NCBI GenBank assembly: GCA_964604705.1
Contig: CAZSAP010000017.1
Coordinates: 4,660-68,659, forward strand
Length of the DNA: 64,000 nucleotides
Source of the DNA: JAAXVQ01 sp964604705
GTDB taxonomy: Bacteria > Oederibacteriota > JAAXVQ01
Reading direction: 5' to 3'
Shown piece by piece: positions 43,277-52,962 of this stretch (position 1 is the first letter of the stretch; each line of letters opens with the position of its first letter). The position numbers and the translations under genes were made by a program. The notes beneath the pieces are model-generated. The model ran no database searches, was not told the DNA's origin, and saw only the letters and a list, made by a program, of their open reading frames with translations.

Positions 43277-45850
43277 ATGCCGGCGATTGTTCGTGTGTCC
43301 GTACTTCTCCTGACTCTGGCATGGGGCGCGGCTTTTTCCGCATACGCTGAATCTTCACCTACGCCCTCCCTACCCACGCAAACTTCCGAAACGACTGCGG
43401 TGGCTCCCAATGTGGCTATTTCCAATGTAACTCAGAGTTCCTTCCAAGTTCGTTGGGAACCCATCGCCGGTGCCTCACGCTATGAATTTTCCTACGGAAC
43501 CGATCCCAATGCCAGCAACCGCGGCACCATGTTCCTGACTACCATGACTCAGCAGTTCACCAACCTCTTGCCCAACACCACCTATCATGTCAAAGTGCGG
43601 GCGATTGCAGCCGGACGCGCGGGTGCCTGGAGCGCCATTAAATCGGCTTCCACTCAAATCCCGGTGATGAACGATCTAACGGCCGACGATGTGCGCGACA
43701 CCACCGCCCATTTAACCTGGTCCGGAATGTACAGCGACTTGCCGGACACGGTCTATGAAATTTCCTACGGAACCGACCCGGATGCCAGCTCCGACGGTGT
43801 GATCAGCAGCCTAAAAAATTTCGCAACTTTAAAAAGCCTAAGTCCCGAGAGCACTTATTACATTAAGCTGCGCGTGCGTAATCCTCATGTGGTTGGGCCG
43901 TGGTCCATACCTATTTCCGTGACTACCCTGCCCTTCTCTCCGGGTGTCGCACCCACCGAACTCGCCGGCGTCCCTCAAGAAAACGGCGGTTTGAAACTGA
44001 CCTGGCGAGCCTTGGCCGATGCCGACAGCTACGATGTGGCGTACGGGACCGATCCTGTGGCTGAAAACATGGGCATCGTTCCTTCACCCACCAATCAATT
44101 TGTCATCCAATCGGCCCCCAACACACGCTACTACTTCAAAGTTCGCGCTGTTATAAAAGGCAACAGCAGTCCCTGGAGCTCAATAAAAAACACCCTGACC
44201 TTGCCTTCGGCTCCTCGTGGACTTATGGTTTCCCGTCAAAGCTCCAACACGGCGGTCGTGAGTTGGAAATCCCTTTCGGGCGCCAACATTACCCGTTTTT
44301 ATCATATAAGTTGGGGCACCGATGCCCAAGGAATCAATTTGGGTGTAACCGTCACCACCAATTCTGAATATGTATTGGATGGACTTAAGCCCGACCAACG
44401 ACACTACGTACGTGTACGTACCGCCAACGCCACCGGAACCAGTGTTTGGAGTGATATTTACTCCTTTAAAACCCTCCCTTCCGGCGTTACGCAATTAAAA
44501 CTGGTAGATGTCAAACACACAACGGCGAAAATTGATTGGCCGGAAATTGATAACGTTATGGCCTATGAACTTTCCTTCAATCCGGTCACCGCCAATGAAA
44601 TGCAAAAAGCCTTCTCCTTGGAATTTGCCAAGCCCCCGGCTGAATTACGCGACTTAAAGCCCGATCAAGCCTATCAGGCAAAAATTCGGGTCTTGTTTCA
44701 AAACCATCAACCCGGGGCCTGGTCCAACTTCATCAACTTCACAACCTTTGCCATACCACCGGCACCTACGGCCGTAATGGTTTCAAGCATTGGTGGCACG
44801 TACATTCATCTAACGTGGACTCCCATGGAGACCATCAGCACCTACGAGGTTGTGGTAAGCCCGGATGAACTCTCCGAACAGGGAGTCAACCAGATCAGCA
44901 ACCAACCCGAGGCCAAACTCAATTCACTTCCAGAGAACACCCTTCTATATGTGAAGGTGCGTTCACTTAATATGGGCGGACCCGGTCCTTGGTCTACACC
45001 CGTGATGTTCTCGACACTGCCATCAGCCTCGCCGCAGAACCTAAGTGTTTCGCACATAACCTCCACAGAATGCTTGCTGACCTGGAATCGCATTCCAGGT
45101 ACGGCCATCACGACCTACGAATTGCGCTTTGCTCCTGACAAAGAACCCTGGCGCATTATTTCCAACTACCCAGCCCAAACCTTTGGGTTGGAAAAACTCA
45201 TTCCCGATACGGATTATCGAACACAGGTGCGGGCGAAAAACCCAACGGATTTTGGACCTTGGTCTTCCGAAGTCTCGTTTCACACGCCCCCACTCCCCCC
45301 CAGCGACGCGCCGAAAGATTTGCGTGCCGAGGACATTACGGATATTTCCGCGCGTCTGCTTTGGAAAGCATTGCCAAAAATTTCGGGTTACCGTTTGAGT
45401 TTAGGAACCGATACCGATGCCAGCAATCAAGGTGTTGAAACCTTGACCCAGACCGAGTACACCTGCAAGGGTCTCATGCCTGAAAAAAGCTATTTTGCAA
45501 AAGTGAAAGCGTTTAATACTACGGGGGATGGTCCCTGGTCTGAAACTGTATTGATTTCCACACGCCCCAGCCCCCCCATTTCCGCTCCTGAAAATGTAGA
45601 GGTTATGGATATTCTGCCCACAACTTTCACTTTGGTCTGGAAGCCGGCGCAGGATGCCTTTGCCTATGAAGTCGGCATCAGCACCGATCCCCGTGTGGAA
45701 ACTGCTGAAATTAAATCCGTATCCGCCTTTTCCTATACCTTCGCGTCCCTACAACCCAAGACCAAATACTATGTGCGGGTTCGCAAAGTCAACCGGGGCG
45801 GTAGCGGACCTTGGTGTCAGGTTAAAATCGTCACCACGCTTGAGCCTTAA
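43277..45850 (+). CDS. exported protein of nine fibronectin type III modules
   Basis: An 857-residue protein. ATG 43277 has a GAGGTG site and opens a signal peptide (VSVLLLTLAWGAAFSAYA). From about residue 35 to the end it is nine FN3 modules of about 90 residues, each with the core Trp (VRWEPIAGASRYEFSYG style), a Tyr-x-Val-x-Val-Arg strand and a final GPWS-like turn. Most modules share YGTDP after the core strand. There is no anchor, sorting signal or catalytic domain, so it is probably a secreted or periplasmic adhesive or scaffold. Module divergence argues for old, stable duplication. Confidence 0.85.
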   Translation: MPAIVRVSVLLLTLAWGAAFSAYAESSPTPSLPTQTSETTAVAPNVAISNVTQSSFQVRWEPIAGASRYEFSYGTDPNASNRGTMFLTTMTQQFTNLLPNTTYHVKVRAIAAGRAGAWSAIKSASTQIPVMNDLTADDVRDTTAHLTWSGMYSDLPDTVYEISYGTDPDASSDGVISSLKNFATLKSLSPESTYYIKLRVRNPHVVGPWSIPISVTTLPFSPGVAPTELAGVPQENGGLKLTWRALADADSYDVAYGTDPVAENMGIVPSPTNQFVIQSAPNTRYYFKVRAVIKGNSSPWSSIKNTLTLPSAPRGLMVSRQSSNTAVVSWKSLSGANITRFYHISWGTDAQGINLGVTVTTNSEYVLDGLKPDQRHYVRVRTANATGTSVWSDIYSFKTLPSGVTQLKLVDVKHTTAKIDWPEIDNVMAYELSFNPVTANEMQKAFSLEFAKPPAELRDLKPDQAYQAKIRVLFQNHQPGAWSNFINFTTFAIPPAPTAVMVSSIGGTYIHLTWTPMETISTYEVVVSPDELSEQGVNQISNQPEAKLNSLPENTLLYVKVRSLNMGGPGPWSTPVMFSTLPSASPQNLSVSHITSTECLLTWNRIPGTAITTYELRFAPDKEPWRIISNYPAQTFGLEKLIPDTDYRTQVRAKNPTDFGPWSSEVSFHTPPLPPSDAPKDLRAEDITDISARLLWKALPKISGYRLSLGTDTDASNQGVETLTQTEYTCKGLMPEKSYFAKVKAFNTTGDGPWSETVLISTRPSPPISAPENVEVMDILPTTFTLVWKPAQDAFAYEVGISTDPRVETAEIKSVSAFSYTFASLQPKTKYYVRVRKVNRGGSGPWCQVKIVTTLEP

Positions 45851-45866
45851 TTTTAAATTTTAATCA

Positions 45867-45915
45867 CAAAAAAAAGCCCCGTGCCCGCCGCAAACATGTG
45901 CGGGGACACGGGGCT
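45867..45915 (-). terminator. terminator of the HAMP gene unit
   Basis: AGCCCCGTG/CACGGGGCT stem (45875-45883, 45907-45915) with a 23-base loop that can form further pairs; on the minus strand it is followed by eight T. It may also slow readthrough from the plus-strand FN3 gene. Confidence 0.82.
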
Positions 45916-45931
45916 ACTCATTTAATGCGAT

Positions 45932-46549
45932 TTACATCTTGGTTTCCGGAAGTTTAAAGCGGCTGATGTTTTGCTGCAAATGCTCCAACAATTGATTCAT
46001 TTTTTCCAAATCTTTGGCCATGGCCGACGGCAACTTCTCTTTCTTACCCGTCTCCCCAGCTGACAAACGACCTGTAACTTCCGACAATTGCTTAATCAGG
46101 GCCGCATCGGACGTGATGCTTCCACGCAGCTCGGTAATCATCTCGTTCATGGTATCGGCTACGTTTTTAAATTCATCGGTTTTACGCAATCCGATTTTTT
46201 GTGTGAAGTCGCCCTGAGCCAAACCTTGCAAAGTCTTCTCAAAACGATAGATCGGACCGGCAATGGAGTGTGAGGCAAAAACCGAAAACACAGCGGCCAG
46301 AACCAAAAACATTCCCAAGATAATCAGCATCAATTGGTTAACGGTGGCAAACAAGGGGGCAAATTGGGCCGCAATACGCGGGATGTTATAGAACTCATCC
46401 ATAATGCGAGCCCAGGTGGTGTAATACACGGTAAAGGAAATAATCAGAGCCATAACCATGAGCGCAAATAAATTTCGCGCTATGTACCGGAACTGGAACT
46501 CTTTATTGATTAGATAATTGCGACGGCGCCAAAACCAACCTTTGTTCAT
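45932..46549 (-). CDS. two-helix HAMP-domain membrane protein without output domain
   Basis: A 205-residue protein. Helix 1 (YIARNLFALMVMALIISFTVYYTTW), a short external loop, helix 2 (LMLIILGMFLVLAAVFSVFAS), then a HAMP domain (IAGPIYRFEKTLQGLAQGDFTQKIGLRKTDEFKNVADTMNEM) and a helical tail. No kinase, cyclase or methyl-accepting domain follows. It may modulate a separate partner; small HAMP-only proteins of this kind occur beside secretion or pilin-like genes. Last gene of a three-gene unit with the pseudopilin-like and IMPase genes. Confidence 0.82.
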   Translation of the reverse strand: MNKGWFWRRRNYLINKEFQFRYIARNLFALMVMALIISFTVYYTTWARIMDEFYNIPRIAAQFAPLFATVNQLMLIILGMFLVLAAVFSVFASHSIAGPIYRFEKTLQGLAQGDFTQKIGLRKTDEFKNVADTMNEMITELRGSITSDAALIKQLSEVTGRLSAGETGKKEKLPSAMAKDLEKMNQLLEHLQQNISRFKLPETKM

Positions 46550-46579
46550 GTTCCCTCCTATCCGTGGGTCGCGGAAAAA

Positions 46580-47011
46580 TTAGTATGCTGTATATGAAAT
46601 GCCGCGTGTGTCGCGACCGATTGAGTTTACAAATATTTGTCCACTCTCATAATTGTAATACCAGCCCTTGCTGAACCCTTCAGGGATTCCTGTCCCGTAA
46701 GTAATCTGATCACCCCCGGGGGAGACTCGGCTGTTTTTCGGATGCAATGGTTCCACCGGAGGTACGGCCGCAAGGTACCGACCAAACTGGCCTTTGGTGG
46801 TTAACTCACGGGGAAAAATCCCATTATGGTCCTGGTAGTACAATAAAATGGCCTGCCGCAAATCGTTGAGTCGTCCCACGGTGGTACCCTCGCGGGTTTT
46901 CTCCACGAGGTTGGCGAACCGTACACCGGCGACGCTGAATAAAATCACCAAAATCACAACGGGAATCGCCACTCCCTGCAGTCGGGAAATCCACTTGCTC
47001 TGTCCTTCCAT
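46580..47011 (-). CDS. pseudopilin-like protein lacking a prepilin leader
   Basis: A 143-residue protein with an N-terminal membrane helix (GVAIPVVILVILFSVAGVRFANLV) running into the GspG-like helix VEKTREGTTVGRLNDLRQAILLYYQDHNGIFP. The C-terminal part (KGWYYNYESGQIFVNS) also fits type II pseudopilins. The usual cleavage motif GFTLxE is absent; the residues before the helix are SRLQGVAIPV. Thus it may not be processed by prepilin peptidase. ATG 47011 follows AAGGAGG. No other secretion gene is near. Confidence 0.72.
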   Translation of the reverse strand: MEGQSKWISRLQGVAIPVVILVILFSVAGVRFANLVEKTREGTTVGRLNDLRQAILLYYQDHNGIFPRELTTKGQFGRYLAAVPPVEPLHPKNSRVSPGGDQITYGTGIPEGFSKGWYYNYESGQIFVNSIGRDTRGISYTAY

Positions 47012-47078
47012 ACCCGGCCCCTCCTTGGAAAATAATCTATACTCTAGTTTCGGCGGCAAACGTGTTCGCCTTGATGCT

Positions 47079-47891
47079 TTAAAGCTTCAGCGTAGAAAAA
47101 AAAGCCTGCAACGCTGTATGAAGGTGTCCGTTGCTGCCTAAAAAAGCCCGACCGTTTAAATCCAAACCTCGTCCCTGAAGTTGGGTAATGCGCCCCCCGG
47201 CCTCCTGAATTAAAAGCGCACCCGCCGCCACATCCCATGGCTTAATGGACAAATCCCAGAAACCATCGTAACGGCCGCAGGCCACATCCGCCAGATCCAA
47301 CGCCGCTGAGCCCGTACGTCGAATCGCCTGGCTGGCAAACGAAAGCGCCTTAAAGGGAGCCAAGGGCAGATTTTTCCCCCGTCGACGTTCATGCGGAAAA
47401 CTCGCTGTAACCAGCAATGCCCGGTCCAGTTGTCGGACCGAGGACACTTGCATACGCCGATCGTTGTTCCAGGCTCCTTGCCCCCGACGGGTAAAATACA
47501 GTTCCTTACGCCAAGGATGATAGACCGCCCCTAACTCCAAACGCCCGCGGTAGACAATCCCGGCGGAAACCGCGGCATGCGGTACCCCGTGCGCATAATT
47601 GGTGGTTCCATCCAATGGATCAATGATCCAACGGATTTTACCACGCTCGGGAAGGCGTTCCCAAGGATTGCCACCGCCGCCTTCAACCATCTCTTCAGAA
47701 AGAATTTCGTGGTCCGGAAACTGTCGACGGATGGTTTGTATAAAAAGCGCCTCAACGGCGTGATCCATTTCCGTGACTAAGTCAATAGGGGTTTTGTAAT
47801 CGATGCGATGAGCGTGTGTGAAGTGTGTGCGCAGCATCGCTCCTGCGCGCAAAACAGTCTTGGTTAAAACTTTGGAAATGCCATCCCACAT
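47079..47891 (-). CDS. inositol monophosphatase family protein
   Basis: A 270-residue IMPase-fold phosphatase. Motif 1 WIIDPLDGTTNYAHGVPHAAVSAG and motif 2 WDVAAGALLIQEAGG carry the metal and substrate residues; EILSEE upstream gives the third acidic ligand. Related to SuhB/CysQ; the substrate could be inositol phosphate, fructose bisphosphate or a nucleotide (PAP). It is first in a unit with the pseudopilin-like and HAMP genes, but a functional link is not evident. Confidence 0.9.
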   Translation of the reverse strand: MWDGISKVLTKTVLRAGAMLRTHFTHAHRIDYKTPIDLVTEMDHAVEALFIQTIRRQFPDHEILSEEMVEGGGGNPWERLPERGKIRWIIDPLDGTTNYAHGVPHAAVSAGIVYRGRLELGAVYHPWRKELYFTRRGQGAWNNDRRMQVSSVRQLDRALLVTASFPHERRRGKNLPLAPFKALSFASQAIRRTGSAALDLADVACGRYDGFWDLSIKPWDVAAGALLIQEAGGRITQLQGRGLDLNGRAFLGSNGHLHTALQAFFSTLKL

Positions 47892-48023
47892 ATGTCGCCA
47901 TCCCGTCGCCTGCCGTGGAAAACGTGGTTCGGTAACAAAATTTTAGCATTGCCTCCATAGGGAGTCAATCAAAAGCACCGTCTTCTTGCGGAACGTGCTA
48001 AGGCTCGCTGCCCATGCAAAGCC

Positions 48024-49634
48024 TCATTTGTCGGAAGCTGGAAAAAGTGTAAACCGCAGATTGAAATACCCCAACAGAGCCCAACCACGATCCCAATGGA
48101 GATACGAAATATCAAAATTAAACAAACGGTCCACGTGCGTGTTGATCAACCAAGGATGCAACTCTGAACGAAACTGATCGTCCGTGGGGACCAATAATTC
48201 CACAGCCACGTTCATGCGACGCACAATAGGAAAATCCAAACCCGCATACACCACATTGCGGGTTGACGTCGGTTCCAAGTACTTGGAAAGGTAATACACG
48301 GCATTCCCCTCCGTGCCCCACATGTACCCGCCATGAATACCCCAATTTCCAAATGTCCGGCTCATTGCTAGATACGTACCCCAGAGCGTGTTAAAGCTGG
48401 ACTTGCCGGAAAACGTAAAGCTCCCGCCGGTCGAACTCTGCTGCCCCGCGTAGAGTGAGAGCGAACCCTTGGCGCCACCGGCCACGGCCAGAGGAGCGGT
48501 TTCTTCCGTGAGCAACGTATACTTGGCGTCGGCCGTCAAGAGCCACAAGCTGATTGGATCCAAATACAGGGGCTGGGAGGAAAGCGTCTTATCCTGGTCC
48601 CCGTACAAGGTCCCAATGTAATATGTAAATTGCATGTCGGCATTCAGCCCCGTGTCGTTGCGTCCAAAACCACGGTAGGCTGTCGACATTAAGACCAACC
48701 CGCTCCGACTGCGGAAACGGGCATACGCAGTTACCGTGGTGCTGGCCTCCCCGGTTGCACCCCAAGCATCCACGGCGGCAACTTGATAGGCGTACGTCTC
48801 TCCGTAAACCCCGGAATCATCGTAAAATTCATTTTTCTTTATAATTTTTTTATTGATCCACTGCCCTTCGGCACCCATGGAATTCGAACGGTACACCGCA
48901 TACCCAACGACCGCGTGCGAGGTAGGCTGTACGGGCGACCAGAACACACGGGCACGCTCTTCCTCCAAGGACGATTGTACGTGTTTGGGTGTATTGGGCG
49001 GTTGCGAGGGAACCAGTTGCATCCGTTCCAACGCAGACGCGGCCAACGATACGCCTTGTGGATCTACCACCCATACCGTGTAGTCGTAAAGAACTTTGGG
49101 TGTTACACTCACATCACGATAGGTATTGGTCGCCATGGGCAACGCAGTCAGGGGTGCGGCTTCATGATCCATGTCACTGCGCATCAACATGTATCCGCCA
49201 AAATTGGTCCAGCTGGACGCAGTGTTCCCCCAGGATACGACAATTTCCTCAGCCGTAGCACTAAGCGTTAAAGCCAAGGCATCTGCAATGGTTATGGTTT
49301 TTTGTGCTGTAAGAGTAGCGCCCAGAGCGGTGATGGTGGATCCCCCTGCTTGAGCCAACAAAGACGAAGTCAACTGAAATGTGGTCGCAGTATTACCTGT
49401 AAACGAAGATGCGGTAGTCGCTGTATTGCCCGTTAGCGCGACTGGATGGGGGGAGGTACGCGTGGCTGCATTTACACTTGCCATGGCTGTAGCTGTATTG
49501 GTTGCTGAGGTTGCCTGATTCTTCTGAGCTAACACTTTAAGGGCTTTTTCCAAAGGCGTTAATTCCCTTGCCCAAAGCGTGGTCACAGAAACACATCCCA
49601 ACAAAACCAAACATACCGTCCAACTATTTTTCAT
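48024..49634 (-). CDS. exported protein with FN3-like module and C-terminal beta-barrel-like region
   Basis: A 536-residue protein. Signal peptide (VCLVLLGCVSVTTLWA), a low-complexity Ala/Thr segment, then FN3-like units (EIVVSWGNTASSWTNFGGYMLMRSD, ARVFWSPVQPTSHAVVGYAVYRSN) up to about residue 310. The remainder has barrel-like strands (LVLMSTAYRGFGRND, GIHGGYMWGTEGNAVYYLS) and ends NLRFTLFPASDK. No known family. Its ATG overlaps the trpG end by 11 bases, so it is the last gene of the his-trp operon by position, although it has no apparent role there. Confidence 0.68.
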   Translation of the reverse strand: MKNSWTVCLVLLGCVSVTTLWARELTPLEKALKVLAQKNQATSATNTATAMASVNAATRTSPHPVALTGNTATTASSFTGNTATTFQLTSSLLAQAGGSTITALGATLTAQKTITIADALALTLSATAEEIVVSWGNTASSWTNFGGYMLMRSDMDHEAAPLTALPMATNTYRDVSVTPKVLYDYTVWVVDPQGVSLAASALERMQLVPSQPPNTPKHVQSSLEEERARVFWSPVQPTSHAVVGYAVYRSNSMGAEGQWINKKIIKKNEFYDDSGVYGETYAYQVAAVDAWGATGEASTTVTAYARFRSRSGLVLMSTAYRGFGRNDTGLNADMQFTYYIGTLYGDQDKTLSSQPLYLDPISLWLLTADAKYTLLTEETAPLAVAGGAKGSLSLYAGQQSSTGGSFTFSGKSSFNTLWGTYLAMSRTFGNWGIHGGYMWGTEGNAVYYLSKYLEPTSTRNVVYAGLDFPIVRRMNVAVELLVPTDDQFRSELHPWLINTHVDRLFNFDISYLHWDRGWALLGYFNLRFTLFPASDK

Positions 49635-50223
49635 AATGCCGCGCCACAGTCTTGGGTATTGGAAACTTTAAAAAATTGGCTAAGAGCGATTTGCCGACCG
49701 TGGTTAATATGGCTTCGGGATGAAACTGAACCCCTTCCACCGGATACTCTCGGTGACGCAAACCCATGATTTCACCCTCTTCGGTCCAAGATGTGACCAC
49801 CAAACATTTGGGAAGATCCTTGCGGTCTACGAGTAGCGAATGATACCGCGTGGCAATAAAGGGATTGGGAAGTCCTTGATACACGCCCTTGCCATCATGG
49901 TGAATCATCGACGTTTTTCCGTGCATCAAGCGCTTGGCCCGGATAATCCGTCCGCCAAACGCGGCGCCAATGGCTTGATGCCCAAGGCATACGCCCAAGA
50001 CCGGAACGCGAGGCGCAAAGGTCTTAATGGCGGCCACCGAAATACCGGCCTCGTTGGGCGAGCACGGCCCGGGAGAAATCACGATCCGCTTGGGTTTAAG
50101 CTGGGCAATGCCCGGCAGATCAATCTCGTCGTTGCGTTTGACCACCAGGGTCTCACCCATCTCACCGAGATATTGGACGAGGTTGTAGGTGAAGGAATCG
50201 TAGTTATCAATCATGAGGATCAT
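49624..50223 (-). CDS. trpG: anthranilate synthase glutamine amidotransferase subunit
   Basis: A 199-residue class I glutamine amidotransferase. Start MILMIDNYDSFTYNLVQYL, catalytic Cys in LGVCLGHQAIG (about 79) and the His-Glu pair in GVQFHPEA. ATG 50223 overlaps the trpE stop by 4 bases. Partner of TrpE supplying ammonia for anthranilate; enzymes of this type may also serve folate synthesis with PabB. Confidence 0.93.
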   Translation of the reverse strand: MILMIDNYDSFTYNLVQYLGEMGETLVVKRNDEIDLPGIAQLKPKRIVISPGPCSPNEAGISVAAIKTFAPRVPVLGVCLGHQAIGAAFGGRIIRAKRLMHGKTSMIHHDGKGVYQGLPNPFIATRYHSLLVDRKDLPKCLVVTSWTEEGEIMGLRHREYPVEGVQFHPEAILTTVGKSLLANFLKFPIPKTVARHYEK

Positions 50224-51728
50224 GCGCGACTCACCTGCTTTTTCAGCTTCGCCGAATGCGGCCAACCGTGACTGGCCAATTCCAAGGCCTTCACCAACGC
50301 ATTCATTTTATTCAACGTTTCCTGGTATTCACGCTCGGGTTTGGAATCGGCCACAACGCCCGCCGCGGCTTGCAAATGATAGGTTCCCTGGATGTACACC
50401 ATGGTGCGAATGATAATCGCCGTATCCAGGTTTCCGCAATAATCAAAATTCCCTACAGCCCCGGCATAGGGCCCGCGCCGCGAGGTCTCCAGTTCCTCAA
50501 TGATCTCCATGGCCCTGATTTTCGGTGATCCTGTGACGGTCCCGGCAGGAAATCCGGCCGCCAGCACATCAAACTGATCCTTCCCAGGTTCCAGTATGCC
50601 TTCCACATGCGAGACAATATGCATGACATGGGAGTAGCGCTCGATGACCATCAGTTCCGGCACATGCACGGATCCATATTTCGAGACCCGGCCAATGTCG
50701 TTGCGGCCCAAGTCCACCAACATAATATGCTCGGCGCGTTCTTTGGGGTCGGCCAACAGCTTCGCTTCTTGGGCTCGATCGGATTCTTCGGTATCGCCTC
50801 GGCGGACCGTACCGGCAATCGGACGTGTGGCCACTTTATTGCCCTCACGGCGCACCAACATCTCCGGAGACGATCCAATCAACTCACATTCGGGAAATCT
50901 CAGATAATACATGTAGGGCGAGGGATTAACGGTACGCAAGGCCCGATAGACGTCAAACGGCTTGGCCGGCGATGTCCCTGAAAGGCGCTGCGATATCTGC
51001 ACCTGGAAAATGTCACCCGCGCGGATGTACTCCTTGGCGCGCCGGACATTGTCCAAAAAGCGTTCTTTAGTGGTATTGGATTTGAGGGTAACTTTTCCGG
51101 TCTTGGGCTTGGCCGACGCAGGCAAGGGCTTGGCCAACAACGCTTCCAAATGTCGAATCTGTTTCAAGGCATTGGCGTACGCGCGGTCCGGACTTCCGGT
51201 AACATGCACATTGCTGACAATCTTGATCACATGCTTGACGTGATCAAAGACCAGTAAATTATCCGTAAAGATCAAAAGGCCTTCGGGCAATCCCAACTCA
51301 TCCGGATTGCGATCGGGCAGGCGTTCAAAATACCGAACCAGATCGTAGGCAAAATAGCCGACGAGCCCGCCGTGAAACCGTGGAAGCCCCGGCAAGGAAA
51401 CCGGACGGTATCGCTGCATCAGTCCGCGCAGCGCCGTCATGGGATCCCCGCCGTGTGAAAGCACGCGCATCTTGCCCTCTACAAAATGTTCCACCACACC
51501 GCCACGGATGGCTACGGTTTCCACCGGATCTGCTCCGAGGAATGAATACCTCGCCATCTTTTCTCCGCCTTCGACACTTTCCAGGAGAAATGCGCGCTTG
51601 GCTTTTCCAGCAATCTTCAAAAATGCAGAAACGGGCGTCTCCACATCAGCTGGAATCTCCGTGTACACGGGGATCAAATTTCCCTTACGACACAATTGCT
51701 TAAAGGTCTTTAGATCGGGGGTGAACAT
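50220..51728 (-). CDS. trpE: anthranilate synthase component I
   Basis: A 502-residue chorismate-binding enzyme. LLES near the N-terminus is the tryptophan feedback-site motif, and the active-site run RPIAGTVRRG has Ala after Ile, as in TrpE rather than the Lys of PabB. The C-terminal catalytic blocks FPAGTVTGSPKIRAMEIIEELE and AAAGVVADSKPEREYQET are intact. A GAGGAA site precedes the ATG. It lies 35 bases after hisI. No trpDCFBA gene is in view. Confidence 0.95.
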   Translation of the reverse strand: MFTPDLKTFKQLCRKGNLIPVYTEIPADVETPVSAFLKIAGKAKRAFLLESVEGGEKMARYSFLGADPVETVAIRGGVVEHFVEGKMRVLSHGGDPMTALRGLMQRYRPVSLPGLPRFHGGLVGYFAYDLVRYFERLPDRNPDELGLPEGLLIFTDNLLVFDHVKHVIKIVSNVHVTGSPDRAYANALKQIRHLEALLAKPLPASAKPKTGKVTLKSNTTKERFLDNVRRAKEYIRAGDIFQVQISQRLSGTSPAKPFDVYRALRTVNPSPYMYYLRFPECELIGSSPEMLVRREGNKVATRPIAGTVRRGDTEESDRAQEAKLLADPKERAEHIMLVDLGRNDIGRVSKYGSVHVPELMVIERYSHVMHIVSHVEGILEPGKDQFDVLAAGFPAGTVTGSPKIRAMEIIEELETSRRGPYAGAVGNFDYCGNLDTAIIIRTMVYIQGTYHLQAAAGVVADSKPEREYQETLNKMNALVKALELASHGWPHSAKLKKQVSRA

Positions 51729-51763
51729 AACAGGTTCCTCTTCTTTACCCGGACGCGGTGTCC

Positions 51764-52147
51764 TTAGGCTTTGTACGTTTGCTTGGGATCAAATACTTTA
51801 TCACCACTTACGCGTAACGATCCATCTTCTTCCACCACACGATAAAAACAGGAGCGATAGCCATCGTGACAAGCCCCGCCTACTTGTTCGATCTTGATCA
51901 GAATCGCGTCCTGATCGCAATCCAAACGGATTTCTTTGGCATGCTGCACATGTCCGGAGGACTCGCCCTTTTTCCATAATTTCTTTCGCGATCGGCTGTA
52001 GTAATGCACAATTTTAGTTTCCAAGGTCAGGCGCAAGGCCTCTTCATTCATAAACGCCAACATTAAGATTTCGTTGGTATTGACATCTTGGACCACGGCG
52101 GTCAACAGGCCGTGTTCATCGTATTTCATGCCTTCGGGTATCTTCAT
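51764..52147 (-). CDS. hisI: phosphoribosyl-AMP cyclohydrolase
   Basis: A 127-residue enzyme for the third step of histidine synthesis. GLLTAVVQDVNTNEILMLAFMNEEAL, SRSRKKLWKKGESSGHVQHAKEIRLDCDQDAILI and the Cys-containing GGACHDGYRSCFYR carry the zinc and substrate residues. It lacks the C-terminal pyrophosphohydrolase (HisE) domain. Its ATG overlaps the hisF stop by 4 bases. Confidence 0.96.
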   Translation of the reverse strand: MKIPEGMKYDEHGLLTAVVQDVNTNEILMLAFMNEEALRLTLETKIVHYYSRSRKKLWKKGESSGHVQHAKEIRLDCDQDAILIKIEQVGGACHDGYRSCFYRVVEEDGSLRVSGDKVFDPKQTYKA

Positions 52148-52959
52148 AATTTGCTCACTCCTCGTTTTTTCAACACCGGGCGTCTGTCGGAAGTAATCCG
52201 CACAGGCAGGCCCTGTCGTTTTAAATAGTTTTTAGCTTGTCCAATGGAATATTTCCCATAATGGAAAATACTGGCGGCCAAAACCGCATCGGCTGCACCT
52301 TGTTTAAGTACTTCCGCCATATGTTTTAAAGTGCCAGCGCCACCACTGGCAATGACCGGAACGGTCACGGCCTTGGAGACAGCCCGTGTCAGCGCAATAT
52401 CGTATCCATCCTGGGTTCCGTCTCCGTCCATGGAGGTCAACAAAATCTCACCGGCACCCAGGGATACTCCGCGTTGGGCCCACTCCACCACATCCATCCC
52501 GGTGGGGGTTCGCCCTCCATGAATGAACACTTCCCACCCCTTGGCACGCGCCCCCTGACGACGGCGAGCATCAATGGCCAACACGATGGTGCTGCGCCCA
52601 AAAACCTCAGAAGCACTCCTGATTAATTCCGGAGACTGAACGGCCGCTGTATTGAGGGACACTTTATCCGCCCCGGCGCGCAACAAATCCCGTATATCGG
52701 CCACAGTCCTTATGCCTCCCCCAACCGTGAGCGGGATAAAGATCTGCTCGGCACACCGTTCGACCACATGGATCATGGTTTTGCGGCTCTCGACACTGGC
52801 GGTGATATCCAAAAACACCAATTCATCGGCCCCGGCCTGGTCGTACACACGCGCTTGTGCCACTGGGTCTCCGGCATCGCGCAGCTGTACAAAATTGACG
52901 CCTTTAACCACGCGACCGTCTTTAACATCCAGGCAGGGTATAATACGCTTCGCCAACAT
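52144..52959 (-). CDS. hisF: imidazole glycerol phosphate synthase cyclase subunit
   Basis: A 271-residue TIM barrel. Catalytic Asp residues lie in IIPCLDVKDGRVVKG (about 11) and IVLAIDARRRQG (about 130), with the phosphate-binding runs VGGGIRT and IASGGAG. It forms the synthase with HisH, encoded two genes upstream. It starts 3 bases after hisA. Confidence 0.97.
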   Translation of the reverse strand: MLAKRIIPCLDVKDGRVVKGVNFVQLRDAGDPVAQARVYDQAGADELVFLDITASVESRKTMIHVVERCAEQIFIPLTVGGGIRTVADIRDLLRAGADKVSLNTAAVQSPELIRSASEVFGRSTIVLAIDARRRQGARAKGWEVFIHGGRTPTGMDVVEWAQRGVSLGAGEILLTSMDGDGTQDGYDIALTRAVSKAVTVPVIASGGAGTLKHMAEVLKQGAADAVLAASIFHYGKYSIGQAKNYLKRQGLPVRITSDRRPVLKKRGVSKL

Positions 52960-52962
52960 AGT

